Assembly: GCA_943787985.1 (NCBI GenBank)
Contig: CALSOO010000005.1
Location: 519,858 to 583,857, forward strand
Direction of reading: 5' to 3'
From: an uncultured Paracoccaceae bacterium
Lineage (GTDB): Bacteria > Pseudomonadota > Alphaproteobacteria > Rhodobacterales > Rhodobacteraceae
Length of the DNA: 64,000 bases
Part shown: in pieces, positions 25,490 through 40,010 of the stretch
How positions within the stretch are numbered: position 1 is the stretch's first letter
How the letters are laid out: the number at the start of each line of letters is the position of its first letter
Notes under the pieces: generated by a model
The model's database searches: none
What the model saw: only the letters and a program-made list of their open reading frames with translations
Told to the model about the DNA's origin: nothing
Program-made: the position numbers and the translations under genes

Positions 25490-26899
25490 TCAGGGACGGT
25501 CAAGCAAACCGAATTTACGCAGTTTGACATAAAGGCTTTGACGCGAAAGGCCCAACATTTCAGCCGCCGCGACGCGGTTGTTTTTGGTCAGGGCCACAGC
25601 CGTTTCGATACACATCTTTTCAACGACATCCGTGGTTTGCGCCACGATTTCCTTCAAAGACGCAGAGCCGACCAGTTCAACAACCTTGCGGTTTGCTTCA
25701 CTGCCAGACCCTGTATCACCCTGACGCAACGACGCCGCGCGGGTCGTGTCGCGCAGGATCAAACCGATGCCCGGGTGGTTCGGATCCTCGATGCGGGTCG
25801 TGGAAATTTCAACAGGAACCGCAGACCCAAGGCGATTGACGACCTTGGTGCCATACATTCGCATTTGACTGCCGCGTTCGGCGTTGTCCGTCAGAACACC
25901 AAGGTCAATCTGACCGCGCGCCAAGAAATCACCAAGGCTTTTGCCGACAAGATCGCCAAGATGACCCGCCCCGACAAGGTCCATAAAGCCGTCATTCACA
26001 GAGGCAATAACGCCTTTGGGGTCGGTGAAACAAATCGCGTCGCCGCTGTTGCGGAACAAGGCGGCCGCCTGAACCGAGGTCGCATCGGTGCCAGCGTCGC
26101 CTTTGGTCTTGCCCAGCAAACGGCACATCAAAATGCGCTGTCCACGGGCGCGGAACACAGTCGGGTTCACTTGCAACTCTTCGCCGCTGCGTTTGATGCG
26201 CATCGTCACGCGCGCGCCATCTTCGTTCAATGTGGCGTTGACCAGTGTTTCCAACAACTCCTCGCCCGAGCGTTCGGTTGCGAGGGTGTGGAACTGACAA
26301 CCGACCAGGCTTTCGACCTTCATCCCGAACAGCTCTGCGGCGGCGGGGTTGGCATCTTCAAGGCGACCGGACTGGGTGGATACAAACACAACAGGCTCTG
26401 GCACCTGAGACATCAACACGCGGTAGCGCGCATCAAACTCACGGCGGGTTTCAAAGCCCTGCTCCAGCGCGATCTGCGCCTGAACCAACTGTTGCTGCGT
26501 CTCAGCAATCGGGCGCAAGTCGCGGCCCAATAGCAAAACCGCATTCTCATAGCCGAAACGGTGGAATGTGTAGCGAACCGGGTACTGCCACGCCTGCGCC
26601 TCGCAATGGTTCAGCTCCAAGGAACGCTCCGGCAGCTTACCCTCAAGGTAAGGACGATGCGCGCCCTCGAATTTTTCGATGCTCTCGACAGTCAGGAAGT
26701 CCAGCACAGAGCGGCCCTCCCAATGGCTCAAATCCCCGAAACTGGCCGTGGTTTTGTTCACCACCACCGACAGGATGATCCGTTCGGCGGAGACGACCAA
26801 AGCAATATCAGACGCCGCACCGATGATGCTGCTGAGGAACTCCGGCTCGATCAGAGGAACGGACCCGCTGGTCCAGAACGTGCTGCCACCTGTGGTCAT
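25490..26899 (-). CDS. ppsR: transcriptional repressor PpsR (CrtJ)
   Basis: 469 residues: an N-terminal domain, two PAS domains (about residues 160-260 and 280-395) and a C-terminal Fis-type helix-turn-helix (AAAEMLGLSRQSLYVKLRKFG). PpsR represses photosynthesis genes under oxygen or high light. The two cysteines implicated in redox control of the Rhodobacter proteins have likely counterparts at Cys259 (RILMCRLLG) and Cys430 (VVEKMCIETA). It overlaps ppaA by four bases and is transcribed with it, away from bchF. Its own binding boxes flank the ppaA/bchF divergent region and the bchG start. Confidence 0.95.
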   Translation of the reverse strand: MTTGGSTFWTSGSVPLIEPEFLSSIIGAASDIALVVSAERIILSVVVNKTTASFGDLSHWEGRSVLDFLTVESIEKFEGAHRPYLEGKLPERSLELNHCEAQAWQYPVRYTFHRFGYENAVLLLGRDLRPIAETQQQLVQAQIALEQGFETRREFDARYRVLMSQVPEPVVFVSTQSGRLEDANPAAAELFGMKVESLVGCQFHTLATERSGEELLETLVNATLNEDGARVTMRIKRSGEELQVNPTVFRARGQRILMCRLLGKTKGDAGTDATSVQAAALFRNSGDAICFTDPKGVIASVNDGFMDLVGAGHLGDLVGKSLGDFLARGQIDLGVLTDNAERGSQMRMYGTKVVNRLGSAVPVEISTTRIEDPNHPGIGLILRDTTRAASLRQGDTGSGSEANRKVVELVGSASLKEIVAQTTDVVEKMCIETAVALTKNNRVAAAEMLGLSRQSLYVKLRKFGLLDRP

Positions 26900-27666
26900 G
26901 CGCGGCGCCGTTCTTTGATCCGGCGCTCAAAGAGCCCGACCACCTCGGCCAAATTACATGTCAAAATGTCAACGCCTTCTGCTTCTTTTTGTCCTTCGAT
27001 CTCTGCAACGATTGGCCCGCCAAGGGCGAACACAGGTGCGGATCCTGGGGCATTTCGGATAATTTGTACGGTTTTCAGCACAGATGCAAGGGTTGCACCT
27101 GTGGAGGACGTGAACATCACGATGTCGGGACGCTCAACCAAGGCGCGGGCCGCAATATCGGCGGACGTTTCACCCACCGAAACATGCGCGGCAAACCCCA
27201 AACGCCCCATTTGGGCAGAGATCAAAGTGCCGCCCAGAAAATGTTGTTCATTCTCCGGAACGACGACCAAAACATTTCCGCGATTCTGAAGGACAGTGTT
27301 ACCTCTTGCGACATGGGAGACCAAAGACTGCAAACGCATGCCGGCAATGGTCACGGTCGCAAAGCTTTCTTCGTCACGCATCCAGTAGTCGCCCATGATC
27401 CGTGCCGCCGCCGGCACATAAGCAGCCAGCAGTTGGGTGTCAGATACATAAGCACGGCGCATGGTGTCGTGGATTTCTTCAGCGTCAAAAGGATCAATAC
27501 CTTTGATACGCTCTAACAGGTCGTCAAGGACAGGCATCCGCATCCCGCTACGGGATACAGGCTTGCGGGCCTGAAGCTCCGCAATCACTTGGGTCACAAC
27601 GTCATCATTCGGGTCCAATGCGAACCCGGAGCCGTCGTTCGAGTGTGGATAATCATCGTGCGTCAT
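26896..27666 (-). CDS. ppaA: photopigment regulator PpaA/AerR (cobalamin-binding)
   Basis: 256 residues. The C-terminal part has the cobalamin-binding (SCHIC-like) fold seen in VPENEQHFLGGTLISAQMGR, FAAHVSVGETSADIAARALV and PDIVMFTSSTGATLAS. AerR/PpaA proteins bind vitamin B12 in a light-dependent manner and counteract CrtJ/PpsR. It lies upstream of ppsR with a four-base overlap, the standard pairing in Rhodobacterales, and is divergent from bchF. The name depends on gene order as much as on sequence. Confidence 0.92.
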   Translation of the reverse strand: MTHDDYPHSNDGSGFALDPNDDVVTQVIAELQARKPVSRSGMRMPVLDDLLERIKGIDPFDAEEIHDTMRRAYVSDTQLLAAYVPAAARIMGDYWMRDEESFATVTIAGMRLQSLVSHVARGNTVLQNRGNVLVVVPENEQHFLGGTLISAQMGRLGFAAHVSVGETSADIAARALVERPDIVMFTSSTGATLASVLKTVQIIRNAPGSAPVFALGGPIVAEIEGQKEAEGVDILTCNLAEVVGLFERRIKERRRA

Positions 27667-27738
27667 TTAGATTCGCCCGTCCATAAGGAAGCCAGCACCG
27701 ATACGCCCTGCGCACACAAGAAACATCAATGAACTGAC

Positions 27739-27777
27739 TGTCTAGTTTAACCTACAGGTTGTCAATTTATTTTGACA
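27739..27777. promoter_or_regulatory. two PpsR/CrtJ boxes upstream of ppaA
   Basis: TGTCTAGTTTAACCTACA (27739-27756) and TGTCAATTTATTTTGACA (27760-27777) both match TGT-N12-ACA, three bases apart. The second is nearly a perfect palindrome. TTGACA on the minus strand (27765-27760) lies within it and could be the -35 element of the ppaA-ppsR promoter, which would make the pair autoregulate. Start sites are not visible from sequence. Confidence 0.75.
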
Positions 27778-27899
27778 CCTCAATGCGGGGAAATTCCATC
27801 ATTTTTATCTATTTTACTACGTTTGACGGAATTTTGAGCAACTAGACGCCAATCCAGCTGCCTATCAAAACTTACAGTCAGGTTAATTTTTGACCTGAG

Positions 27900-27941
27900 T
27901 GTAACTTTTAATTGACACTTTTCCTCCTCCGCACGTACCCT
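27900..27941 (+). promoter_or_regulatory. bchF promoter with an overlapping PpsR box
   Basis: TGTAACTTTTAATTGACA (27900-27917) is a TGT-N12-ACA box whose end supplies the -35 hexamer TTGACA (27912-27917). TACCCT at 27936-27941 is a weak -10 with an 18-base spacer. The layout, box over the -35, is what a repressor of the bchF operon should use. The bchF ATG follows at 27976 with GGAAGG at 27961-27966. Confidence 0.7.
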
Positions 27942-27975
27942 AGGGACAGATCAAAAGATCGGAAGGTTCCCATCC

Positions 27976-31352
<3,377 letters not shown>

Positions 31353-31363
<11 letters not shown>

Positions 31364-34300
31364 TGCAGCCATAAACGGGCGGTTGCCCGGCTACAGGTTT
31401 GTGATCCTCACGTTGGACAGCCATGCGGCGGGTCCTGCCAATCGCGCTATCGAGACGTTGAGCCAGGATTACCCCGGCTTACATCTTTCTGTTCATGCGG
31501 CCGCGGAATGGGGCGAAAACCCTGACGCTTTTGAAGCCGCCCGCGAGGCCGTACAGACCGGTGATATTATCGTATCCAACCTGTTGTTCCTTGAAGAGCA
31601 TGTTGCCCGAATTCTGCCCCATCTTGAAGCCCGTCGTGACGCCTGTGATGCCATGATTGGCGTTATCGCCGATGCCTCTATCGTCAAGCTGACCAAGATG
31701 GGTGGTTTGGACATGATGTCCCCGCAGTCCGGTGCGATGAAGTTGATGAAGCGTTTGCGCGGCACGTCCAAGCCGTCATCGAGTGATGGTCAAAAGAAGA
31801 TGGCGATGTTGCGCCGTTTGCCCAAGATTTTGAAGTTCATCCCCGGAAAGTCCCAAGACCTGCGCACGTGGTTCGTAACCATGCAGTATTGGTTGGGCGG
31901 CTCTGACGACAATGTCGATGCAATGATCCGCAATTTGCTGAACCGTTATTCCAAAGATACCGGATGGCTCAAACATCCCGAAGCGGCCGCCCCGATCGAA
32001 TATCCTGACGTTGGGTTGTATCACCCTGACGTCGCGGGCCGCATCACCACCGATATCGCCGATTTGCCGCGCCCTGAAAATCCGGTGGCCACTGTCGGTC
32101 TGTTGATGATGCGCTCTTATGTTCTGAGCTCTGATACGGCCCATTATGACGCGGTGATCCGCACCTTCGAGGCGCGCGGTTTGCGCGTTATCCCAAGCTT
32201 TGCAGGTGGTTTGGACGGACGTCCTGCAATCGACAATTACTTCAGCGATGCCAACGGTTCCAAAATTGATGCGATGGTCTCCCTCACTGGCTTTAGCCTT
32301 GTCGGTGGCCCTGCCTATAACGACAATGATGCCGCCGTTGAGGTCCTCAAAAAGCTCGATATTCCCTACATTGCCGCCCACCCGCTGGAATTTCAGACGT
32401 TGGGCCAATGGGCGGACGCCGCCCAAGGGTTGGGCCCCATCGAAACCACGATGCTGGTGGCCTTGCCCGAGTTGGACGGCGCAACCTGCCCCACGGTCTT
32501 TGGCGGTCGTTTGGGCCCCGAAGGGTGTCAGGGCTGCGCCCACGCGTGCACGTCCACCGATCAGTCCAAAGCCATGGTGCCTTGCTTTGAGCGCATTGAC
32601 AGCCTGGCCGAAAAAACCTTGCGTTTGGCCAAATTGCGTCAGCGCAAGAACGTCGACAAAAAGGTCGGCATCGTGTTGTTCGGCTTTCCGCCCAATGCGG
32701 GCGCCGCCGGAACCGCCGCCTATCTCAGCGTTTTCGAGAGCTTGTTCAACACCCTCCACGAGATGAAGCGCCAAGGGTATACTCTGGATGTGCCCGAAGA
32801 CGTCGATGCCCTGCGCGAAGCCGTTTTGGGTGGCAATTCCAAGCAATACGGCCAAGAGGCCAACGTCGCCGATCACGTGGATGCGGACACGATCGTGCGC
32901 ACCACCCCACCATTGGCCGCCATTGAAGCCGTTTGGGGCCCCGCCCCCGGTCGCGTTCAATCTGACGGGCGCGGTGTGTTTGTTCTGGGCAAGCATTTTG
33001 GCAATATCTTTGTCGGTCTTCAGCCCGCGTTTGGCTATGAAGGCGACCCGATGCGGTTGCTGTTCGAGCGCGGCTTTGCCCCGACGCACGCATTCGCCAC
33101 CTTCTATTTGTGGCTGCGCAACACCTACTGCGCCGATGCGGTTCTACATTTCGGCATGCACGGCGCCTTGGAATTCATGCCAGGCAAACAATCGGGCCTT
33201 GGGGCGCGCGACTGGCCGGATCGTTTGATCGGCGAAATGCCCAATATCTACCTGTATGCGTCCAACAACCCTTCCGAGGCCTCATTGGCCAAGCGCCGTT
33301 CCGGTGCGGTGATCATCACCCATCTGACGCCGCCCTTGTCCACCGCAGGGTTGTACAAAGGTCTGGCCGAACTCAAGGACAGCCTCACGCGCTGGCGCAA
33401 CACGGCAGAGGAGTCTTACGAGCATTCCGAACTTGCCGATCTGATCGCCGAGCAAGCCGAAGCTGTGGATATGGGCGGCATCGCCCCGGATCAATTGTGG
33501 CTCAAGCTGCTGGAAACCGAAGACGCCCTGATCCCCGACGGGCTCCACATTGTTGGCAATCCGCTCAGCGATGATGCGCGCCGTGAATACCTTGGGCTGA
33601 TGGATATTCCTGACGCCGAAACCCACGCGCGGCTGGATCACCTGCTGCAACAGGAAACCGAACTTGGTGGCCTGATGAACGCATTGGACGGACGCTTTAC
33701 CCCGCCTGTTGCCGGTGGTGATCTGATCCGCAGCGCCGACATTCTGCCAACGGGGCGCAATATCCACGCCTTTGACCCCTTCCGCATGCCCACCGAATTT
33801 GCCTGCCGCGACGGCGCGAAACAGGCGCAGCTTTTGCTGGACACACACCCGACATTGCCACGGTCTGTCGCGCTGGTGCTCTGGGGCAGCGACAACATCA
33901 AGTCCGACGGCGGCCCGATTGCACAAGCTCTGGCGCTGATGGGGTGCAAGCCGCGCTTTGACAGCTTTGGGCGTTTGGGCGGGGCCGATCTGATCCCCCT
34001 CGAAGAGCTTGGCCGCCCCCGCGTTGACGTCATCATGACCTTGTCTGGTATCTTCCGCGACTTGTTGCCTTTGCAAACACGGATGCTGGCCGAAGCCGCC
34101 CTGAAATGCGCCGAAGCGGACGAACCGGTCGCGCAGAACTTTATCCGCGCCCACGCGCTGGAATACGCCGAAAAGATGGGCGTCGACATGAAAGTTGCCG
34201 CCCTGCGCGTGTTCTCGAACGCTGAAGGCGCCTATGGCTCGAACGTCAATTCCCTGGTGGACAGTTCTGCCTTTGGGGATGAAGACGAACTGGCCGACGC

Positions 34301-34925
34301 CTATGAAGCCCGCAAAAGTTTCGCGTATGGCACCGATGGCAAAGCCGCGCACAACCCGGCCTTGTTGCAAAAGGCGTTGGCGGATGTGGAACTGGCCTAT
34401 CAGAACCTTGAATCTGTCGAACTCGGCGTCACCACCGTTGATCACTATTTCGACACGTTGGGCGGGATCGCCCGCGCTGTGAAACGCGCCAGAGGGACCG
34501 ACGCGGCTGTCTACATCGGAGATCAAACCCGTGGGACCGGCAAAGTGCGCACTTTGAAAGACCAAGTGGCGCTGGAAACCCGCAGCCGTTCCATCAACCC
34601 GAAGTTTTTCGAAGGCCTGCTCAAGCACGGCTCCGAAGGGGTGCGCCAGTTGGAGGCCACCGTCACCAACACCATGGGGTGGTCCGCGACGACGGGCCAA
34701 GTGGATGAATGGGTGTACCAGCGCATCTCGGAAACCTTTGTTCTGGACGAGGACATGCGCAAGCGCCTCGCCGATTTGAACCCGACCGCATCGTCGCGCA
34801 TGGCCAACCGTTTGTTGGAAGCCAACGATCGCAACTACTGGTCACCAGACGCAGAAACCCTCGCAGCCCTGCAAGACGCAGCGGATGCTTTGGAAGACAA
34901 ACTCGAAGGGATTGCAGCAGAATGA
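31353..34925 (+). CDS. bchH: magnesium chelatase subunit H
   Basis: 1190 residues from ATG 31353, chosen because AAAGG at 31342-31346 precedes it and because [18 protein letters not shown] is the expected start. Longer in-frame starts at 31254 and 31335 lie deeper inside bchB. The CobN/BchH family region is seen in [19 protein letters not shown] (about residues 600-618). BchH binds protoporphyrin IX and, with BchI and BchD, inserts Mg as the first committed step. bchI and bchD are not in the window. Confidence 0.96.
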
Positions 34926-34980
34926 GCCGCCCCTTTGAACAACCGAACTCAAACGTGAACGGGGATGTGCGCCCCTTTGA

Positions 34981-35891
<911 letters not shown>

Positions 35892-35892
<1 letters not shown>

Positions 35893-36575
35893 TGGCCACC
35901 TACGATCAAACCCTTGCACGGGTCGAAACCTATTTCGACCAGACCGCGACCAAAACATGGGAGCGTCTGACGTCTGACGCGCCTGTATCCAGGATTCGCG
36001 AAACCGTGCGGGTCGGTCGTGACCAAATGCGTCGTCTGATGCTCTCGCGTTTACCTGTCGATCTGACGGGCCAGCGCGTTTTGGATGCAGGGTGCGGGGC
36101 AGGGCAAATGACGGCGGAACTGGCTGCGCGCGGTGCGCGCGTTGTGGCGGTCGATATCTCTCCGTCCTTGGTGGATATCGCCAAAGCACGCCTGCCAGAG
36201 GAACACCAATCCCAAGTGACCTTCACCTCCGGTGACATGCTCAGCGATGATCTGGGTCTGTTCGATCACGTCGTGGCGATGGACAGCTTGATCTATTACA
36301 CGGCGGATGAAATCGGGCGCGCGTTGGCGACACTCGACAAGCGCACAGGCCGCAACATTGTGTTCACAGTGGCCCCCCGCACCAAAGCGTTGATGGCTAT
36401 GTGGTACGCAGGCAAATTGTTCCCCCGCTCGGATCGCAGCCCTGTCATGATCCCGCACGCCGCCGAACCGCTGATCAAAGCGTGCAAAGCCAGCGGTATC
36501 AAACGCCCCTTGCGCCCTGTAGATCGGGTCAAATCGGGGTTCTACTTTTCCCAAGCTATGGAACTGCGTGGATGA
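35892..36575 (+). CDS. bchM: Mg-protoporphyrin IX O-methyltransferase
   Basis: 227 residues from ATG 35892, overlapping the bchL stop; a TTG one codon earlier is also in frame. The SAM-binding motif is VLDAGCGAGQMTAELAARG (about residues 62-80), followed by VVAVDISPSLVD. C-terminal RVKSGFYFSQAMELRG is typical of BchM. It methylates the C13 propionate before AcsF forms ring E. Its stop overlaps lhaA (ATGA). Confidence 0.95.
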
Positions 36576-37999
36576 GTGGTTTGCGCCAAATCACGACGCG
36601 GGTTTTGCCCTTTGCCGATGCGGCGAGTGACAGCTTGCCCATGCGGGAACTGCTGCGCCTGTCGCTGTTTCAGATTTCGGTCGGTATGGCTTCTGTTTTG
36701 CTGTTGGGCACCTTGAACCGCGTGATGATCGTGGAACTGAGCGTGCCTGCCATGATTGTCGCGTTGATGATTGCGTTGCCTGTTCTGATCGCACCATTTC
36801 GCGCGCTTTTGGGGTTTCGTTCGGACACCTACAAATCCGCTTTGGGTTGGAAACGCGTGCCCTTTATTTGGTTCGGATCCCTCTGGCAGTTCGGGGGCTT
36901 GGCCATCATGCCCTTTGCACTGTTGGTGCTGGGCGGGGACGTCTATATCGTTGTCCCCTTTGCTGGCGAAGTCCTTGCGGCGCTGGCCTTTTTGATGACG
37001 GGCCTAGGCCTGCACATGACCCAGACAGCCGGCCTTGCGCTGGCCTCTGACCGCGCCACGGACGAAACACGGCCCCGCGTTGTAGCCTTGTTGTATGTGA
37101 TGTTTTTGGTTGGAATGGGCGTATCTGCGTTGATCATCGGCGGGCTTTTGGCTGATTTCACATCCTTGCGCCTGATCCGCGTGGTCCAGGGCGCGGCGGT
37201 TGTCGGCATTGCCCTGAACCTTGTCGCCTTGTGGAAACAAGAAAGCTTGCGCCCGATGAGCAAGCAAGAACGCGCAGCCCCAAGCCCAAAGTTCTCTGAC
37301 GCCTGGGCAGATTTTGTCGCAGGCGGGCAGGCGGGGCGGCTTTTGGTCTGCGTTTTTGTGGGCACGATGGCTTTCAATATGCAGGACGTCTTGCTTGAAC
37401 CATACGGCGGGGAAATCCTTGGGCTTTCCGTGGCCGCAACCACAATGCTAACGGCCCTATGGGCCACTGGCGCTTTGGTGGGGTTTGCGTGGGCCGGCTC
37501 CCGCCTTGCCAAAGGGACCGACCCGTATCGCCTTGCCGGCGGCGGCATCCTTGCCGGGATTTGGGCCTTTTCACTCGTCATTTTTGCGGCTCCGATGAAC
37601 TCACCCGCCCTGTTCTACTGCGGCGCGACGATGATCGGATTTGGCAGCGGATTGTTTGCCGTCGCCACATTGACCGCCGCCATGACCATGAATTCAAACG
37701 GAACAGCCGGACGCGGCCTTGCACTGGGTGCTTGGGGGGCGGCACAGGCCACCGCAGCGGGTGTGTCCATCGCTTTGGGCGGAACGTTGCGGGACTGGGT
37801 GGATGGCATCGCCACCTCCGGCCATTGGGGCGTTGCCCTCGACAGCCCCGCGACAGGCTACTCGTTTGTCTACCATACCGAGATTGGCTTTCTTTTTGTC
37901 ACTCTCGTGATCCTGGGTCCGCTAGTGCGCCGAGCTGGCCCAACCACCGTAACGGAACGCAGCAATGCCCCCATCGGGCTTGCCGACTTCCCAACCTGA
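36572..37999 (+). CDS. lhaA: LhaA, light-harvesting complex 1 assembly protein (PucC family)
   Basis: 475 residues from ATG 36572, four bases before the bchM stop ends; a frame from 36401 lies inside bchM. About twelve membrane segments are seen. LLGTLNRVMIVELSVPAMIVALMI and GWKRVPFIWFGSLWQFGG are PucC-family signatures. LhaA is needed to assemble the LH1 antenna around the reaction centre. The pufBA genes encoding LH1 are not in the window. puhA follows after 21 bases. Confidence 0.94.
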   Translation: MSGLRQITTRVLPFADAASDSLPMRELLRLSLFQISVGMASVLLLGTLNRVMIVELSVPAMIVALMIALPVLIAPFRALLGFRSDTYKSALGWKRVPFIWFGSLWQFGGLAIMPFALLVLGGDVYIVVPFAGEVLAALAFLMTGLGLHMTQTAGLALASDRATDETRPRVVALLYVMFLVGMGVSALIIGGLLADFTSLRLIRVVQGAAVVGIALNLVALWKQESLRPMSKQERAAPSPKFSDAWADFVAGGQAGRLLVCVFVGTMAFNMQDVLLEPYGGEILGLSVAATTMLTALWATGALVGFAWAGSRLAKGTDPYRLAGGGILAGIWAFSLVIFAAPMNSPALFYCGATMIGFGSGLFAVATLTAAMTMNSNGTAGRGLALGAWGAAQATAAGVSIALGGTLRDWVDGIATSGHWGVALDSPATGYSFVYHTEIGFLFVTLVILGPLVRRAGPTTVTERSNAPIGLADFPT

Positions 38000-38020
38000 T
38001 ACTGTCCAGAAGGAAACAAC

Positions 38021-38791
38021 ATGACTGGTACATTCTTCGGCGAATTCGATCTGGCATCTTTGGTGCTTTGGCTCTTTTGGGTGTTCTTCGCTATTCTGAT
38101 TATCTACATCCAACGCGAAAACATGCGTGAAGGCTATCCGCTTGAGGATGACGAAGGCAACGCGTCCTCCAACCCGTCAATGTTTCCACTGCCCGAAGAC
38201 AAGACCTTTGATCTGCCCCACGGTCGTGGATCTGTGACAGTCCCCTCCGGTCAAGCACCCGAACGGGCCGATATTGCGCTCAAACGCGTCGGGCCCGGCA
38301 ACGGTTATCCGCTGGAGCCCACAGGCGATCCGATGGTGGATGGTGTTGGTCCCGCCTCATGGGCGCCGCGCCGCGATTTGCCAGAACTGGATGGCCACGG
38401 CCACAACAAGATCGTGCCGATGGCCACCAAAGAAGCCTTTAGCGTCTCCGCAGGCCGTGATCCGCGCGGGATGCCCGTGGTCTCCGGCGACGGCGAAGTT
38501 GTCGGCAAAGTCACCGACATGTGGATTGACGAGCCAGAGCAACTGGTGCGCTACGTGTCTTATGATCTGGACGCAGCTTACGGCGGCGGCTCCCGGTTGG
38601 TGCCAATGACGATGGCCCGGATCAAACGCGACAAGATGATCATCGTGTCCTTGTACGCGGCCCAGTTTGCAGGAATTCCAACGATCAAAACACCCACAGA
38701 GGTGACCCTGCTCGAAGAAGACAAAATCAGCGGATACTACGGGGGCGGCCACCTGTACGCCGACTCCAAACGCCAGGAACCCCTGATCTGA
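38021..38791 (+). CDS. puhA: photosynthetic reaction centre H subunit
   Basis: 256 residues. The single N-terminal membrane helix (LASLVLWLFWVFFAILIIYI) is followed by QRENMREGYPLEDDEG, the conserved H-subunit start. The cytoplasmic PRC-barrel domain includes DPRGMPVVSGDGEVVGKVTD and DEPEQLVRYVSYDLD. It caps the L-M core and channels protons to QB. The L and M genes (pufLM) lie outside the window. It is preceded by GGAAAC and the AAGGAAAC ribosome site. Confidence 0.96.
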   Translation: MTGTFFGEFDLASLVLWLFWVFFAILIIYIQRENMREGYPLEDDEGNASSNPSMFPLPEDKTFDLPHGRGSVTVPSGQAPERADIALKRVGPGNGYPLEPTGDPMVDGVGPASWAPRRDLPELDGHGHNKIVPMATKEAFSVSAGRDPRGMPVVSGDGEVVGKVTDMWIDEPEQLVRYVSYDLDAAYGGGSRLVPMTMARIKRDKMIIVSLYAAQFAGIPTIKTPTEVTLLEEDKISGYYGGGHLYADSKRQEPLI

Positions 38792-38863
38792 GACCAACAC
38801 GCCCCCTGTCCCGATCGTCGGGGCAGGGTACGACATTTTTTGACCCGAAAGGAGGCACCAGCC

Positions 38864-39517
38864 ATGTCTCATGACGATTTTGCAGTTGAGCCCGTTGAGG
38901 GGCTTCCTGAACGCCCACCCGAAGGTGAGCAGATTTTGTGGCAGGGGCGCCCTGACTGGCGCGCTTTGGCCATTGATGCGTTGGCGCTCAAATGGGTGGC
39001 AGGTTATTTCATCCTTTTGACGGTCTGGCGGTTTGTGTCCGTGGTGGATGTGATGCCGCTGGGACAAGCGATCGGGGCGGCTGTGCCGACACTGATCGTG
39101 GGTATTCTGGCCTGTCTGGCCTTGATACTTGTGGCCTACGTACAAGCGCGGGCCACGATGTACACCATCACGGATTCCCGCGTTGCGATGCGGATCGGGG
39201 CGGCACTGACGATCACGTTGAACCTGCCCTACAAGCAACTGGGCAATGCGATGTTGGACCTGCACAAACGCGGAACCGGCACCATCGCATTGGACACGAT
39301 CGGGGAAACGCAGCTGAGCTATCTGGTGTGCTGGCCTCATGTGCGCCCTTGGCACATCAAGAAAACGCAACCCTCTTTGCGCTCGATCAAGGATGCGGAA
39401 AAAGTTGCGGGTATTCTGGCCTCAGCGGCTGAAGCGCGCGTGTTGCGTCCTGAAGTCGCCCGCGTGATGCCCAACACAAGCCCAAACCCAAATCCAAGCG
39501 CAGTCGCGGCGGAGTAG
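38864..39517 (+). CDS. puhB: PuhB, photosynthetic complex assembly protein
   Basis: 217 residues from ATG 38864, preceded by GGAGG at 38851-38855. An upstream in-frame start at 38840 lacks a site. The EPVEGLPERPPEGEQILWQGRPDWRALA N-terminus (positions 6-33) and two central membrane helices are the PuhB hallmark. LHKRGTGTIALDTIGETQLSYL follows. PuhB helps assemble the reaction centre and acts before LH1 forms. Confidence 0.94.
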   Translation: MSHDDFAVEPVEGLPERPPEGEQILWQGRPDWRALAIDALALKWVAGYFILLTVWRFVSVVDVMPLGQAIGAAVPTLIVGILACLALILVAYVQARATMYTITDSRVAMRIGAALTITLNLPYKQLGNAMLDLHKRGTGTIALDTIGETQLSYLVCWPHVRPWHIKKTQPSLRSIKDAEKVAGILASAAEARVLRPEVARVMPNTSPNPNPSAVAAE

Positions 39518-39521
39518 ACCC

Positions 39522-39989
39522 ATGTCAGAAACCCACACAGCCCGCGTTCACGCCACACCCGAAGAACTGGTGCCCCGCGTTCTGGTCCGCATCATGTTTG
39601 CACTCGTTCTGGCCTGCGTCGGATTGGTGACCATCGCCACATTGTCGGATCGCCCGCTTGAAAGCACCCCGGCAGATACCGCCATCATCGCACAACGCGA
39701 TATCGTCCTGACCGGCGAAGCCTCGGGCGCGGCGCGGGTGATGGATGTTCATGGCTCTGTCATCGCGAATTTCTCCGCAGAAAAAGGCGGCTTTGTCGCA
39801 GGAGTCGAGCGTGTGATTGCACGCGAACGTGCTAAGATCGGAGCAGATGCCACTGCGCCTGTCCAACTGCAACTTCGGACCGGAAACCGTCTGTCTCTGT
39901 ATGACCCCTCAACGGGGTGGTCTGCAGAACTGATGGGCTTTGGCGCCGACAACACCCGCACCTTCGCCAGGTTGCTGGGCACCCACTGA
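39522..39989 (+). CDS. puhC: PuhC, photosynthetic complex assembly protein
   Basis: 155 residues. After the leader ETHTARVHATPEELVPRVLV comes one membrane helix (IMFALVLACVGLVTIATLSD) and a periplasmic domain. The segments AQRDIVLTGEASGAARVMD and FSAEKGGFVAGVERVIARER match the PuhC family. It acts in reaction centre and LH1 organisation. Four bases separate it from puhB. Confidence 0.9.
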   Translation: MSETHTARVHATPEELVPRVLVRIMFALVLACVGLVTIATLSDRPLESTPADTAIIAQRDIVLTGEASGAARVMDVHGSVIANFSAEKGGFVAGVERVIARERAKIGADATAPVQLQLRTGNRLSLYDPSTGWSAELMGFGADNTRTFARLLGTH

Positions 39990-40010
39990 AACCAATAAGG
40001 AAGCCAACTT

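Noticed and set aside
25210..25530. 106-codon leftward frame between bchG and ppsR
   Set aside because: Its first third overlaps the end of ppsR in another frame and the remainder resembles nothing; treated as intergenic.
27877..27894. GTCAGGTTAATTTTTGAC as a fourth PpsR box
   Set aside because: The outer bases do not give TGT and ACA with a 12-base spacer, so it fails the consensus; at most a weak half-site.
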